From Kocuria rosea subsp. polaris (GTDB taxonomy: Bacteria; Actinomycetota; Actinomycetes; Actinomycetales; Micrococcaceae): a stretch of 64,000 nt of DNA. Below, in pieces: positions 9,048 through 17,000 of this stretch (the first letter of the stretch is position 1; each line of letters opens with the position of its first letter). Position numbers and translations under genes: made by a program. The DNA lies in contig MLDA01000001.1 in NCBI GenBank assembly GCA_023896275.1, positions 62,001 through 126,000 on the forward strand, written 5' to 3'. The notes below the pieces were generated by a model that saw only the letters and a list, made by a program, of their open reading frames with translations, was not told where the DNA came from and did not search any database.

Positions 9048-9671
9048 TCACACCTGCGCGACGTGCACCTTCTGCCCGTCTGCGCCGAAGAGGGCGACGA
9101 GCTCCACCGCCTCGGGCCCGGCGGCGTCGAACCAGTGCGGGGTCCGGGTGTCGAACTCGGCGGCCTCGCCCGGGCCTAGCTCGAAGTCCCGGGCATCCGA
9201 GCCGACGCCGAGGACAAGGCGCAGCCGGCCGGCGATGACATACATCCACTCGTGCCCCGGGTGGCTCCGCGGCCGCGGCGTCTGGGGCTTGGCGACGCCT
9301 GGCAGGATCTGTTTGTAGACGCGCACGCCGGGCCCGCCGTCGCCGCCGCCTCCGACGACGCCGTGGCTGAGCGGCAGGATGGTGCGGCCGTCGCGCCGGA
9401 TGGGCCGGATGTGCACGCGCGGATCGCCGACGGGCGGGGCGCCGACGAGATCGTCGAGCGGCACGCGGTAGTGGCGCGCGAGCGGGAGCAGTAGCTCGAG
9501 CGTGGGTTTGCGCCCGCCCGACTCGAGGCGGGACAACGTGCTGACGGAGATGCCCGTTGACTCCGCGACGGCCGCGAGGGTCAGGTCCCGGGACTGCCGG
9601 ATGAGGCGCAGGCGGGACGCGACGGCGTCGAGGGTCTCGCGGTCGTGTGCGGGGTTGGAACATTCGCTCAT
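9048..9671 (-). CDS. XRE-family regulator with C-terminal cupin
   Basis: A 207-residue one-component regulator. An N-terminal XRE helix-turn-helix (about 12-70, LTLAAVAESTGISVSTLSRL) is followed by a cupin beta-barrel (about 110-200, HPGHEWMYVIAGRLRLVLG and FDTRTPHWFDAAG). Such HTH-cupin proteins usually bind a small ligand and control a neighbouring gene. The start ATG at 9671 avoids an N-terminal extension that would run through the palindromic intergenic region. It is divergent from an FAD oxidoreductase gene, and the 94-bp gap carries a cluster of inverted repeats. Confidence 0.87.
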   Translation of the reverse strand: MSECSNPAHDRETLDAVASRLRLIRQSRDLTLAAVAESTGISVSTLSRLESGGRKPTLELLLPLARHYRVPLDDLVGAPPVGDPRVHIRPIRRDGRTILPLSHGVVGGGGDGGPGVRVYKQILPGVAKPQTPRPRSHPGHEWMYVIAGRLRLVLGVGSDARDFELGPGEAAEFDTRTPHWFDAAGPEAVELVALFGADGQKVHVAQV

Positions 9672-9674
9672 GCC

Positions 9675-9706
9675 GCAAGTTTGCCATATCGGCAAGCCTG
9701 CTTGCC
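9675..9706. promoter_or_regulatory. Operator candidate: three overlapping palindromes
   Basis: Four alternating half sites lie in 32 bp: GCAA-gt-TTGC (9675-9684), TTGCC-n5-GGCAA (9681-9695) and GGCAAG-n4-CTTGCC (9691-9706). The half-site GGCAA/TTGCC is shared between neighbouring palindromes. The block starts 4 bp upstream of the XRE-cupin start and lies 60 bp upstream of the divergent oxidoreductase, which fits an autoregulated operator. Confidence 0.6.
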
Positions 9707-9765
9707 ATTCAACGACAAGCGGGCGCACACTATTTATGCGAACCATTCTCAACTTTGGAGGAACC

Positions 9766-10713
9766 ATGAAGAACGCAGACTACGACGTCGCCATCATCGG
9801 CGGATCCGTCGCCGGCCTTGCGGCCGCCACAGCCCTCGGCCGATCGCTGCGCCGCGTCGTCGTGCTGGATTCCGGACACCCGCGCAACGCGCCCTCACCC
9901 GCCGCCCACAACGTCTTCGCGAACGACGGCGCCGCACCCGCCGAGCTGCTCGACCGCGCGCGCCGCGACGCCGAAAAGTACGGCGTCGCGCTCCGCTCCG
10001 CCGAGGTGACCGGCATCGAGAACTGCACCGACGCGCCGGGCGAATTCTTCGGCGTCAACCTCGCTTCCGGGGAGCGACTGACCGCGCGCCGGGTACTGCT
10101 GGCCACCGGGCTCACGGACGGGCTGCCGGCGATCGCAGGGCTGGGTGAGCACTGGGGAACCGCCGTCTTGCACTGCCCGTACTGCCACGGTTGGGAGGTG
10201 CGCGGGCAGCGGATCGGCGTCATCGGCACCTCGCCGATGGCGACGCACCAGGCGCTGCTGTTCTCCCAGCTCAGCCAGCAGGTCACCCTCATCACGCACG
10301 ACACCGAGGTGGACGGCGAGCAGCGCGCGCAGCTGGCCGCGGCCGGCGTCGAGATCGTGGACGCCCGGATCGCGCAGGTGATCAGCGCGGCCGGCCGACT
10401 CACCGGGGTCGCCCTGGAGGGCGGGCAGGAGCTGGCACTCGACGCGCTGGCCGTGCAGTCGCGGATGATCGCCCGCAGCGAGCTCTACACGGGGCTCGGC
10501 GGGGAGGTCAGCGAGAACCCGATGGGTGAGTACATCGAGACGGACCTGCGCGGGGCGACCGCGATCGCCGGTGTGTGGGCCGCCGGGAACAGCGCCGACG
10601 TCGCGGCGAGCATCCCGCACGCCGCCGCCGCGGGGGTCACCGCGGGCGCCCAGCTGAACATGGACCTCATCAACGCCGACGTCGCAGCGAAACTGGCCGT
10701 CCCGGCGAGCTGA
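9766..10713 (+). CDS. NAD(P)/FAD-dependent oxidoreductase, thioredoxin-reductase-like
   Basis: A 315-residue flavoprotein with the two-Rossmann layout of thioredoxin reductase. The FAD-binding motif IIGGSVAGLAAAT lies at 10-22, the redox-active pair CPYC at 137-140, and a second nucleotide-binding GVIGTSP follows CPYC. The C-terminal AGVWAAGNSADV segment contacts FAD. The ATG start at 9766 has GGAGGAA directly upstream; a much longer open frame upstream would overlap the divergent regulator. Possible substrates include thioredoxin or a low-molecular disulfide or dithiol. No thioredoxin gene is adjacent, and control by the divergent XRE-cupin protein is likely. Confidence 0.85.
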   Translation: MKNADYDVAIIGGSVAGLAAATALGRSLRRVVVLDSGHPRNAPSPAAHNVFANDGAAPAELLDRARRDAEKYGVALRSAEVTGIENCTDAPGEFFGVNLASGERLTARRVLLATGLTDGLPAIAGLGEHWGTAVLHCPYCHGWEVRGQRIGVIGTSPMATHQALLFSQLSQQVTLITHDTEVDGEQRAQLAAAGVEIVDARIAQVISAAGRLTGVALEGGQELALDALAVQSRMIARSELYTGLGGEVSENPMGEYIETDLRGATAIAGVWAAGNSADVAASIPHAAAAGVTAGAQLNMDLINADVAAKLAVPAS

Positions 10714-10782
10714 GGCAACGCCCCGAGAGACGATGTCGCATCGGAGCCGGCGAACCAGCGCCAACTCACGTGGCGTTCAGCG

Positions 10783-11337
10783 TCACCAGGTGCTGGGCGC
10801 CGGGCGGCGAGTGCTCGGCAGGCGGGTGTTCTCAAGCCACTCGGCAACCCAATCGGGCTCCCGGAGATCCGCCGGGCGCTCGGCGCCGAGGACCTCGATC
10901 ACGTCGGCCATCGACACCGGACCCTTCGGGCCCTTGAACCGGGCGGCGATCAACGCGGAGACGTAGACCTCACCCGCGACCACGATGCGCTGCTCGAGGA
11001 AGGCGTGGCGCTCGTCGAACCCGACGATGCGCGACTCGATCTCGAAGCGGGTCCCGAGATCGACGGACTTGCGGAAGCGGATGGTCTCGGCCTGGACAAC
11101 GGGCAGCCAGCGGCGACGCCAGATCGCGTTCCACGCCCCGGCGCGCAGCAACAGGTCGAACCGGCCGAGGTCGAAGATCGAGAAGTACATGCCGTTGTTG
11201 ATGTGGCCGGCGTAGTCGATGTCCGTCAGCGTCGCGCGCATGGGCATCCGGCCGACGTCGAAGAGGTCGAGCCGCGAGCGCGTGCGCCACGTAAACATGA
11301 GCAGAATCAGGCGGAAGATCATGTGCATGTGACCCAC
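10783..11337 (-). CDS. Acyl-CoA thioesterase, hotdog fold (4HBT-like)
   Basis: A 184-residue protein with the hotdog signature DIDYAGHINNGMYFSIFDLG, which includes the Asp/His/Asn region of 4HBT thioesterases. It continues with RFRKSVDLGTRFEIESR and FLEQRIVVAGEVYVSALI, as in the THEM6/YbgC-type subgroup. It should hydrolyse acyl-CoA thioesters, substrate unknown. The exact start is unsure: Met1, Met4 and Met6 are all possible. It is transcribed alone, convergent with the oxidoreductase and divergent from the MFS gene. Confidence 0.8.
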   Translation of the reverse strand: MGHMHMIFRLILLMFTWRTRSRLDLFDVGRMPMRATLTDIDYAGHINNGMYFSIFDLGRFDLLLRAGAWNAIWRRRWLPVVQAETIRFRKSVDLGTRFEIESRIVGFDERHAFLEQRIVVAGEVYVSALIAARFKGPKGPVSMADVIEVLGAERPADLREPDWVAEWLENTRLPSTRRPAPSTW

Positions 11338-11432
11338 ATTACTACTCGGTAACTTACGCGGCCAGACCCGCGCGACCTACGCTCACCGCGCACCGATTGA
11401 CAACTGCCAACTGGTGGCCGGAGAATCTACTC

Positions 11433-12821
11433 ATGCCCTTGCCCCGACCGCTGCGCCCGTTTGCGCACCGCGACTACTCGATCCTAGTCAGCGCCATGAT
11501 CGCCTCCGTCTTCGCCCACGGAATGTGGGCGGTCGCGATGGTCTACCAAGTGCGCGAGCTCGGCGGCGGCCCGGCCCAACTCTCCATCGTCGCGACGGCC
11601 TCGAGCCTGGGCCTCGTGACGCTGGTGCTGCTCGGCGGCATCACGGCGGACCGGCTCTCCTGCCGGCGCATCATCATCGCGGTCGAGGCCCTGAGCCTGG
11701 CCATCATGACCACCGCCGCCGTGCTCGCGGTGACCGGGGCGATCCAGCTCTGGCACCTCTCCGTCGTCGGCTTCCTCGGCGGCGCGGGCGCCGCGTTCTT
11801 CTACCCGGCCTACTCGGCGCTGCTGCCGCGCATGCTGCCGGCCGCCGACCTACTCGCCGCCAACGGCGTCGAAGGCACCATGCGCCCCGTCCTGCAGACG
11901 GCAGCGGGCCCGGCCGCGGCGGGCATGATCGTCGCCGCACTCAGCCCGGGCCACGCGATCGTCGGCATCGCGGCCTGCCATCTCGTCGCGCTCGTCGGGT
12001 TGCGCTTCATCAGCCGGAACCCCGCGTACGACACCCACGGCGAGCACACCCTCGCCGAGAACCAGCGCGACGGCGGGGCCGAGCAACCGGCCACGGCCGT
12101 CAGTGCGGCCCCCTCCACCGGCCCGCTGCCCGTGATCATGCCCGTCCGCGCCGAGGTGGCACCCGAAGCGGAACCAGCCCCCACCCGAAAGTCGAGCATG
12201 CTGGGCGACATGAGGGAGGGCTTCGCCTACACCCTGGCCACCCCGTGGCTGAAGTGGACGCTGATCTTCGCGGTGATCTCCGTGGTCAGCTTCATCGGCC
12301 CGATCGAGGTGCTGCTCCCCTTCATCGTCAGCGACCGGCTCGACGGGGACGCGCAGACGTTCGGGTTCGTTCTCGCAGCCTTCGGCATCGGCTCGGCGGT
12401 CGGTTCGATCATCACGGCATCACTGCGGCTACCGCGCCGCTACCTGACCGTCATGGTGCTCGTCTGGGGCTTCGGCACGGCGCCGCTCGCCGTCGTCGGG
12501 TTCGTCACCGAGGTCTGGCACCTCTTCGCAGCGGTGTTCGTCGTCGGCGTGACCGGCGCCGTCGGCAACGTCATCTGGGGCACGCTGCTGCAGCGGCGCG
12601 TCCCGGCGCGCATGCTGGGCCGGATCTCGAGCCTGGATTTCTTCGTCTCGCTGGCGCTCATGCCGGTCTCAATGGCCGTCGCCGGCCCGCTGGGCGAGAT
12701 CGTGCCCCTGTGGGTGATCTTCTTCGTGGCGGCGTTCGTTTCACCCATCGCGGGCGTGATTGCCTGGCTCGCAGGCCGCATGCGCGAGGACGAGCTGGCC
12801 CACCCCCTGCGCAGCGCGTAG
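11433..12821 (+). CDS. MFS exporter (EntS/MFS_3-like)
   Basis: A 462-residue major facilitator with twelve predicted membrane segments. The first is VSAMIASVFAHGMWAVAMVY, and a cytoplasmic loop rich in Pro, Glu and Ala (about 200-260) sits between the two six-helix halves. The N-terminal RPFAHRDYSIL and the loop motif GGITADRLSCRR resemble the EntS/MFS_3 group of drug or siderophore exporters. An ATG at 11433 with GGAGA 8 bp upstream was chosen over TTG 11397. The gene is monocistronic and convergent with the GH15 gene, 16 bp apart. The substrate is unknown. Confidence 0.8.
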   Translation: MPLPRPLRPFAHRDYSILVSAMIASVFAHGMWAVAMVYQVRELGGGPAQLSIVATASSLGLVTLVLLGGITADRLSCRRIIIAVEALSLAIMTTAAVLAVTGAIQLWHLSVVGFLGGAGAAFFYPAYSALLPRMLPAADLLAANGVEGTMRPVLQTAAGPAAAGMIVAALSPGHAIVGIAACHLVALVGLRFISRNPAYDTHGEHTLAENQRDGGAEQPATAVSAAPSTGPLPVIMPVRAEVAPEAEPAPTRKSSMLGDMREGFAYTLATPWLKWTLIFAVISVVSFIGPIEVLLPFIVSDRLDGDAQTFGFVLAAFGIGSAVGSIITASLRLPRRYLTVMVLVWGFGTAPLAVVGFVTEVWHLFAAVFVVGVTGAVGNVIWGTLLQRRVPARMLGRISSLDFFVSLALMPVSMAVAGPLGEIVPLWVIFFVAAFVSPIAGVIAWLAGRMREDELAHPLRSA

Positions 12822-12837
12822 GGGGCGGGCCGGGTCG

Positions 12838-14679
12838 TCAGACCGGGGTCGACGCGTTGATCGCGTCCGCGGCCCTGATCAGGGCCAGGTGCGAGAATGC
12901 CTGCGGGAAGTTGCCCGCCATGCGCTTCTGATCCGTGTCGTACTCCTCCGCCATGAGGCCGAGCGGGTTGGCGTAGCTCATGAGTTTGTCCATGAGCCGG
13001 CGGGCGTCCTCGAGCCGGCCGGATCGCGCGTACTGCTCCACGAGCCAGAAGCAGCACGCCAGGAACGGGTGCTCCCCCGGCGGCAGCCCGTCCAGGCCCG
13101 CGTCGGTCCGGTAGCGCAGGATGAGGCCCTCCTCGTCGACGAGGTCGCGCTCCATGCGGGCGACGGTCCCGAGCATCTCGTCGGAGGCGTAGGCGACGAA
13201 CCCGACCTGCGGGAGCACGAGCAGCGACGCGTCGACCTCGGTGCCGCCGTAGGTCTGCGTGAACGAATTGATCTCCCGGTTGAACCCGCGCTCCATGATC
13301 TCGACGCGCAGCTCGTCGCGGCGCTGCTCCCACAGCTCCACGTCGCCTTCAAGCCCGTGCTCGCGCACGGCGCGGACTCCGCGGTCGAACGCGGCCCACA
13401 TCATGACGCGCGAATGCGTGAAGTGCTTCTTCTCCCCGCGCATCTCCCAGATCCCGTGGTCGGGGCGCTCGTAATTGCGCTCGACGTAGGTCAGCAACGC
13501 CTTCTGCAGCGGCCAGGAGAAGTGGTCCTCGAGGCCGCCCATGTTGCGCAGCTTCTCGAGCGCGACCATGACCTCGCCGACGACGTCGCCCTGGTACTGG
13601 TCAACCGCGCCGTTGCCGTCGCGCACCGGGGTCGACCCCTCGTAGCCGGGCAGGTGAGGAAGCTCGCGCTCGGGCAGGCGGCGCTCGCCCGCGAGCCCGT
13701 ACATGATCTGCAGGTCGTCCGGGTCGCCGGCGATCGCGCGCAGCAGCCAGTTGCGCCACTGCACCGCCTCCTGCTGGTAGGCGTGGGTCATCATCGCCTC
13801 GAGCGTCAGGGCGGCGTCGCGCAGCCAGCAGAAGCGATAGTCCCAGTTGCGTTCGCCGCCGAAGGCCTCGGGCAGCGACGTCGTCGGGGCCGCCACGATG
13901 CCGCCCGTGGTCTCGTGCGTGAGCGCGCGCAGCACCAGCAGGGAGCGCTGGACCATCTGCCCGTATTCGTTCTGCTCCGGGAAGTCGCGTGCCCAAGAGC
14001 GCCAGTAGGAGGCCGTGTCCTGCAGCGCGGCGCCGACGTCGATCCGGTCCGGGACCTGCCGGTGCGAGGGGTACCAGCTGAGCTCGAAGTCGACGACCTC
14101 GCCCGCGGAGATCAGGAAGTCGCCCTCGTGCTTGAGATCGTTGGCGCGCGGCAGCCGGTCGCCGTGCAGCACCAGTGCGTCGGGGCCGCCGACGGCGACG
14201 ATCGATTTGCCGCCCCGCGTGGAGATGCCGTGCCGGCGCACCCACGGGACGACGCCGCCGTAGTCGAGGCGGAAGGTGATCTCCTGGTGCATCCGCACGC
14301 TGCCGGCCAGACCCTCGACGCGGCGGATGAGCGAGGCCCGGTGCGCGCCGATCGGCATGAAGTCCGTGACCAGGGCATGCCCGGTCGGCGTCTGCCACAG
14401 GGTGCGCAGCACGAACGTCGAATTCAGGTAGCTGCGCTCGACGACGACCGGGGTGTCCTCGTCGTTCGCGCCCACACCGGCGTGTTCACCGCTGTTGTCG
14501 GGTGCGCCGGCCGGGGCCAGCAGCCAGCGCCCGTGCGATTGGTCGCCGAGCAGTGCGGTGAATTGGGCCCCGGAATCGAAACGCGGGAAACAGAGCCAGT
14601 CGACGCTTCCGTGGAGCGAAACGAGGGCGCCGGTGTGGAGATCGGACAGCAGTGCGTAGTCCTCAATGGGAGATGCCAT
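12838..14679 (-). CDS. Glycoside hydrolase family 15 (trehalase/glucoamylase-like)
   Basis: A 613-residue GH15 enzyme. An N-terminal beta-domain opens with MASPIEDYALLSD, typical of actinobacterial trehalase-like GH15 proteins, and is followed by an (alpha/alpha)6 barrel. The catalytic-acid region is ERNWDYRFCWLRDA, and the general-base region near the C-terminus is MAEEYD. No signal peptide is present, so it is cytoplasmic. In this family many actinobacterial members cleave trehalose; others act on glucans. The ATG at 14679 is favoured because it begins the conserved SPIEDY block; the open frame extends further without conserved content. Confidence 0.85.
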   Translation of the reverse strand: MASPIEDYALLSDLHTGALVSLHGSVDWLCFPRFDSGAQFTALLGDQSHGRWLLAPAGAPDNSGEHAGVGANDEDTPVVVERSYLNSTFVLRTLWQTPTGHALVTDFMPIGAHRASLIRRVEGLAGSVRMHQEITFRLDYGGVVPWVRRHGISTRGGKSIVAVGGPDALVLHGDRLPRANDLKHEGDFLISAGEVVDFELSWYPSHRQVPDRIDVGAALQDTASYWRSWARDFPEQNEYGQMVQRSLLVLRALTHETTGGIVAAPTTSLPEAFGGERNWDYRFCWLRDAALTLEAMMTHAYQQEAVQWRNWLLRAIAGDPDDLQIMYGLAGERRLPERELPHLPGYEGSTPVRDGNGAVDQYQGDVVGEVMVALEKLRNMGGLEDHFSWPLQKALLTYVERNYERPDHGIWEMRGEKKHFTHSRVMMWAAFDRGVRAVREHGLEGDVELWEQRRDELRVEIMERGFNREINSFTQTYGGTEVDASLLVLPQVGFVAYASDEMLGTVARMERDLVDEEGLILRYRTDAGLDGLPPGEHPFLACCFWLVEQYARSGRLEDARRLMDKLMSYANPLGLMAEEYDTDQKRMAGNFPQAFSHLALIRAADAINASTPV

Positions 14680-15124
14680 TGCACCAGACAACAGCAGGAC
14701 GGGGCCCGATGCAAGAACTTGCCCGCCCGGTTTCCCGATTGGTCTCACCGCATGTTTCCGGGCTGTTTCGCGCGCCGTCGAAAGCACCGAATTTCGTGCT
14801 CCCCTGTGCAAATCCCGTGCCGCGCCCTCGCGCCGATCGAGGCCTCGATCAGCACCTTTACACGTCGCCTCGGCGGCCCCCGCCCGGCCCGGACGGCAGG
14901 GCACGACGACGCCGTCATCTGCCGCGCGGGCCTCACCGATTCCTCAAGAACCCTCCACGGGAGCCTGCTCGCCGTCGCCCGAAAAAAGTTCGCAGCCCCC
15001 AACGAACCGGACACGACACCACGTACCCGCCACTGACCTCACTCTTTCCCGTCAGCGCGCCCTTCCGAACGGTCCTCGACCCGCAAATGAACGCCCGGTT
15101 TCGAGGGGATTTCCATGAGGCGTC
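14680..15124. other. Non-coding gap upstream of GH15 and the fructose operon
   Basis: About 445 bp separate the GH15 start from the fructose-operon promoter. Open frames cross it on both strands, but none has a ribosome-binding site with a plausible start or a protein-like composition. I see no strong hairpin or repeat. It should hold the GH15 promoter. Confidence 0.5.
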
Positions 15125-15186
15125 TTGACGTTCCCACATGAACGGGCATAAAGTCATGCAAACACAGAAACAATGTGATGCCCGTT
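15125..15186 (+). promoter_or_regulatory. Promoter and operator candidate for the fructose PTS operon
   Basis: TTGACG (15125-15130), 16 bp, then CATAAA (15147-15152) forms a plausible sigma-70-type promoter. A perfect 9-bp inverted repeat AACGGGCAT / ATGCCCGTT occupies 15141-15149 and 15178-15186. Its left arm overlaps the -10 element and its right arm lies just downstream of the expected start site. This geometry fits repression by the DeoR-type protein encoded 50 bp downstream, possibly by looping over 28 bp. Confidence 0.55.
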
Positions 15187-15235
15187 ACTTCGTCACACGG
15201 AGCCGGCGGTCGCACCTGAGGCAGAAGGAGGCGCG

Positions 15236-16021
15236 ATGTTCGCGGAGGAACGCCACCAGCTCATCGCGGGGCTGATCAGCGAGCACGGCAAGGTGACCGT
15301 CTCCGCCCTGGCCGACCGCTTCTCCATCACCCGCGAGACCGTCCGGCGCGACCTCGCCCAGCTCGAGCAGGAGGGCGTCCTGCGCCGCGTGCATGGCGGG
15401 GCGGTCGCCACGACCACCGCCAGCACGAGCGAGCAGAGCCACGTCACCCGCACCACGCTGCACGCCGACGCGAAGCAGCGCATCGCGGAGGCCGCGCTCG
15501 CCCTGCTGCCCGCGGGCCAGGTCTCCGCGGTGCTCGATGCGGGCACGACGACGGAGTTGCTCGCGACCCGCCTGACCGAGGAGTACGCCGATTCCCGCGG
15601 GACCGAGCTCCTCGCCATCACGCACGCCCTGCCCGTCGCGACCCGACTCTCCGCCTCCGGCGCCCTGCAGCTCGAATTCGTGGGCGGGCGCATCCGCGGC
15701 CTGACCAGCGCGGCGATCGGGCCCCGTGTCATGGAGCACTACGCGTCCCTGCGCCCCGACATCGCGTTCGTCGGCACCAACGGCCTGCACCCGACCTTCG
15801 GCCTGAGCACCCCGGACGATCTCGAGGCCGCGGTGAAGTCGGCGATCGTCGACTCGGCCCGCCGCGTCGTCGTCCTGGCCGACGCCAGCAAGTTCCACAC
15901 CGAGGCGCTTGTCCGCTTCGCTCGACTCGACGCCATCGACACGCTCGTGACCGACGCCGTGCCCGATGCCGACCTGACCGCGGCCCTCGACGCCGCAGAA
16001 GTGGAGGTGGTGCTCGCATGA
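15236..16021 (+). CDS. DeoR-family regulator of the fructose operon
   Basis: A 261-residue DeoR/FruR-type repressor. The N-terminal winged helix (about 5-60) has KVTVSALADRFSITRETVRR. The C-terminal sugar-phosphate sensor domain has the GTTTELLA and VGTNGLHPTFGLST motifs. It is the first gene of the PTS operon and its stop overlaps the fruK start (ATGA). Family knowledge suggests fructose-1-phosphate or a related phosphate releases it from DNA. ATG start with AGAAGGAGG upstream. Confidence 0.88.
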   Translation: MFAEERHQLIAGLISEHGKVTVSALADRFSITRETVRRDLAQLEQEGVLRRVHGGAVATTTASTSEQSHVTRTTLHADAKQRIAEAALALLPAGQVSAVLDAGTTTELLATRLTEEYADSRGTELLAITHALPVATRLSASGALQLEFVGGRIRGLTSAAIGPRVMEHYASLRPDIAFVGTNGLHPTFGLSTPDDLEAAVKSAIVDSARRVVVLADASKFHTEALVRFARLDAIDTLVTDAVPDADLTAALDAAEVEVVLA

Positions 16022-16998
16022 TCGTCACCCTGACCGCGAATCCCAGCCTGGACCGAACCATCGAGCTGGCCGCCGAGCTCCACCGCGGCGGCGTGCAGCG
16101 GGCGACGTCCACGCACGCCCAGCCCGCTGGCAAGGGCGTGAACGTCTCGCGCGCCGTCGCCGCCGCGGGGCAGGACACGCTCGCCGTCCTGCCGGGCGAC
16201 GCGACCGATCCCCTCGTGCTCGGCCTCGACGCCGATTCCCTGCCCCACCGGGCGCTGCCGATCGGGGCGGGGCTGCGCAGCAACATCACACTGACCGAGC
16301 CCGACGGCACGACCACCAAGATCAACGAGCCGGGCCCACTGTTGGGCGCCGACGCGCAGGATCAACTGTGCGCCCTCGTCGCCGAGGCGAGCGACGGCGC
16401 CGACTGGCTCGTGCTCGCCGGCTCGCTGCCGCCCGGCGTCGAGCCCGACTTCTACGCCCGGCTGACGGCGACGCTGCGCCGCGACCTCGGGGACCGCTGC
16501 CCCAAGATCGCGGTGGACACGTCCGGCGCCCCGCTCTCCGCCCTGTTCGACAGCGGCACCTCCCTGGGTGCCGCGGCCGTCCCGACGCTGCTCAAGCCGA
16601 ACGCCGAGGAACTCGCCGAGCTCGTGGGCGAGACCACCGAGGCCGAGCTCGAGGGCGACCCCCTCCAGGCCGTCGCGGCGGCCCGGAAGCTGATCGCCGC
16701 CGGCGCCGAGGCCGTGCTCGCCACCCTCGGCGCGGCCGGCGCCGTCCTCGTCACCGCCGACGGCGCGTGGCAGGGCTCCCATGCACCGGTGACCGCCCGC
16801 AGCACGGTCGGCGCCGGAGATTCGTCGTTGGCGGGCTTCGTGCTCGCTGACCAGGCGGGCCTGGCCCGTCCCGACTGCCTGCGGCGGGCAGTCGCCTACG
16901 GCGCCGCGGCGGCCTCGCTGCCCGGCTCCACGATCCCCACCCCCGCTCACACCACCGAAGACGCCGTGCGCGTCGTTCCCCTCACCGGCAAGGACTAG
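16018..16998 (+). CDS. fruK: 1-phosphofructokinase
   Basis: A 326-residue PfkB-family kinase that converts fructose-1-phosphate, made by the downstream PTS permease, to fructose-1,6-bisphosphate. N-terminal substrate motifs are NPSLDRTIEL and AGKGVNVSRA. The C-terminal ATP-binding and catalytic-base motif is STVGAGDSSLAGF. It overlaps the DeoR gene by 4 bp and is separated from fruA by 2 bp. An operon with EIIABC makes FruK much more likely than tagatose-6-phosphate kinase. Confidence 0.93.
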   Translation: MIVTLTANPSLDRTIELAAELHRGGVQRATSTHAQPAGKGVNVSRAVAAAGQDTLAVLPGDATDPLVLGLDADSLPHRALPIGAGLRSNITLTEPDGTTTKINEPGPLLGADAQDQLCALVAEASDGADWLVLAGSLPPGVEPDFYARLTATLRRDLGDRCPKIAVDTSGAPLSALFDSGTSLGAAAVPTLLKPNAEELAELVGETTEAELEGDPLQAVAAARKLIAAGAEAVLATLGAAGAVLVTADGAWQGSHAPVTARSTVGAGDSSLAGFVLADQAGLARPDCLRRAVAYGAAAASLPGSTIPTPAHTTEDAVRVVPLTGKD

Positions 16999-17000
16999 CC

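Noticed and set aside
14745-15014. An 89-codon minus-strand frame upstream of the GH15 gene
   Set aside because: No Shine-Dalgarno, no recognisable domain and strongly basic text; treated as chance.
12760-15036. A 758-codon plus-strand frame opposite the GH15 gene
   Set aside because: Antisense shadow of a clear GH15 enzyme; composition is not protein-like.
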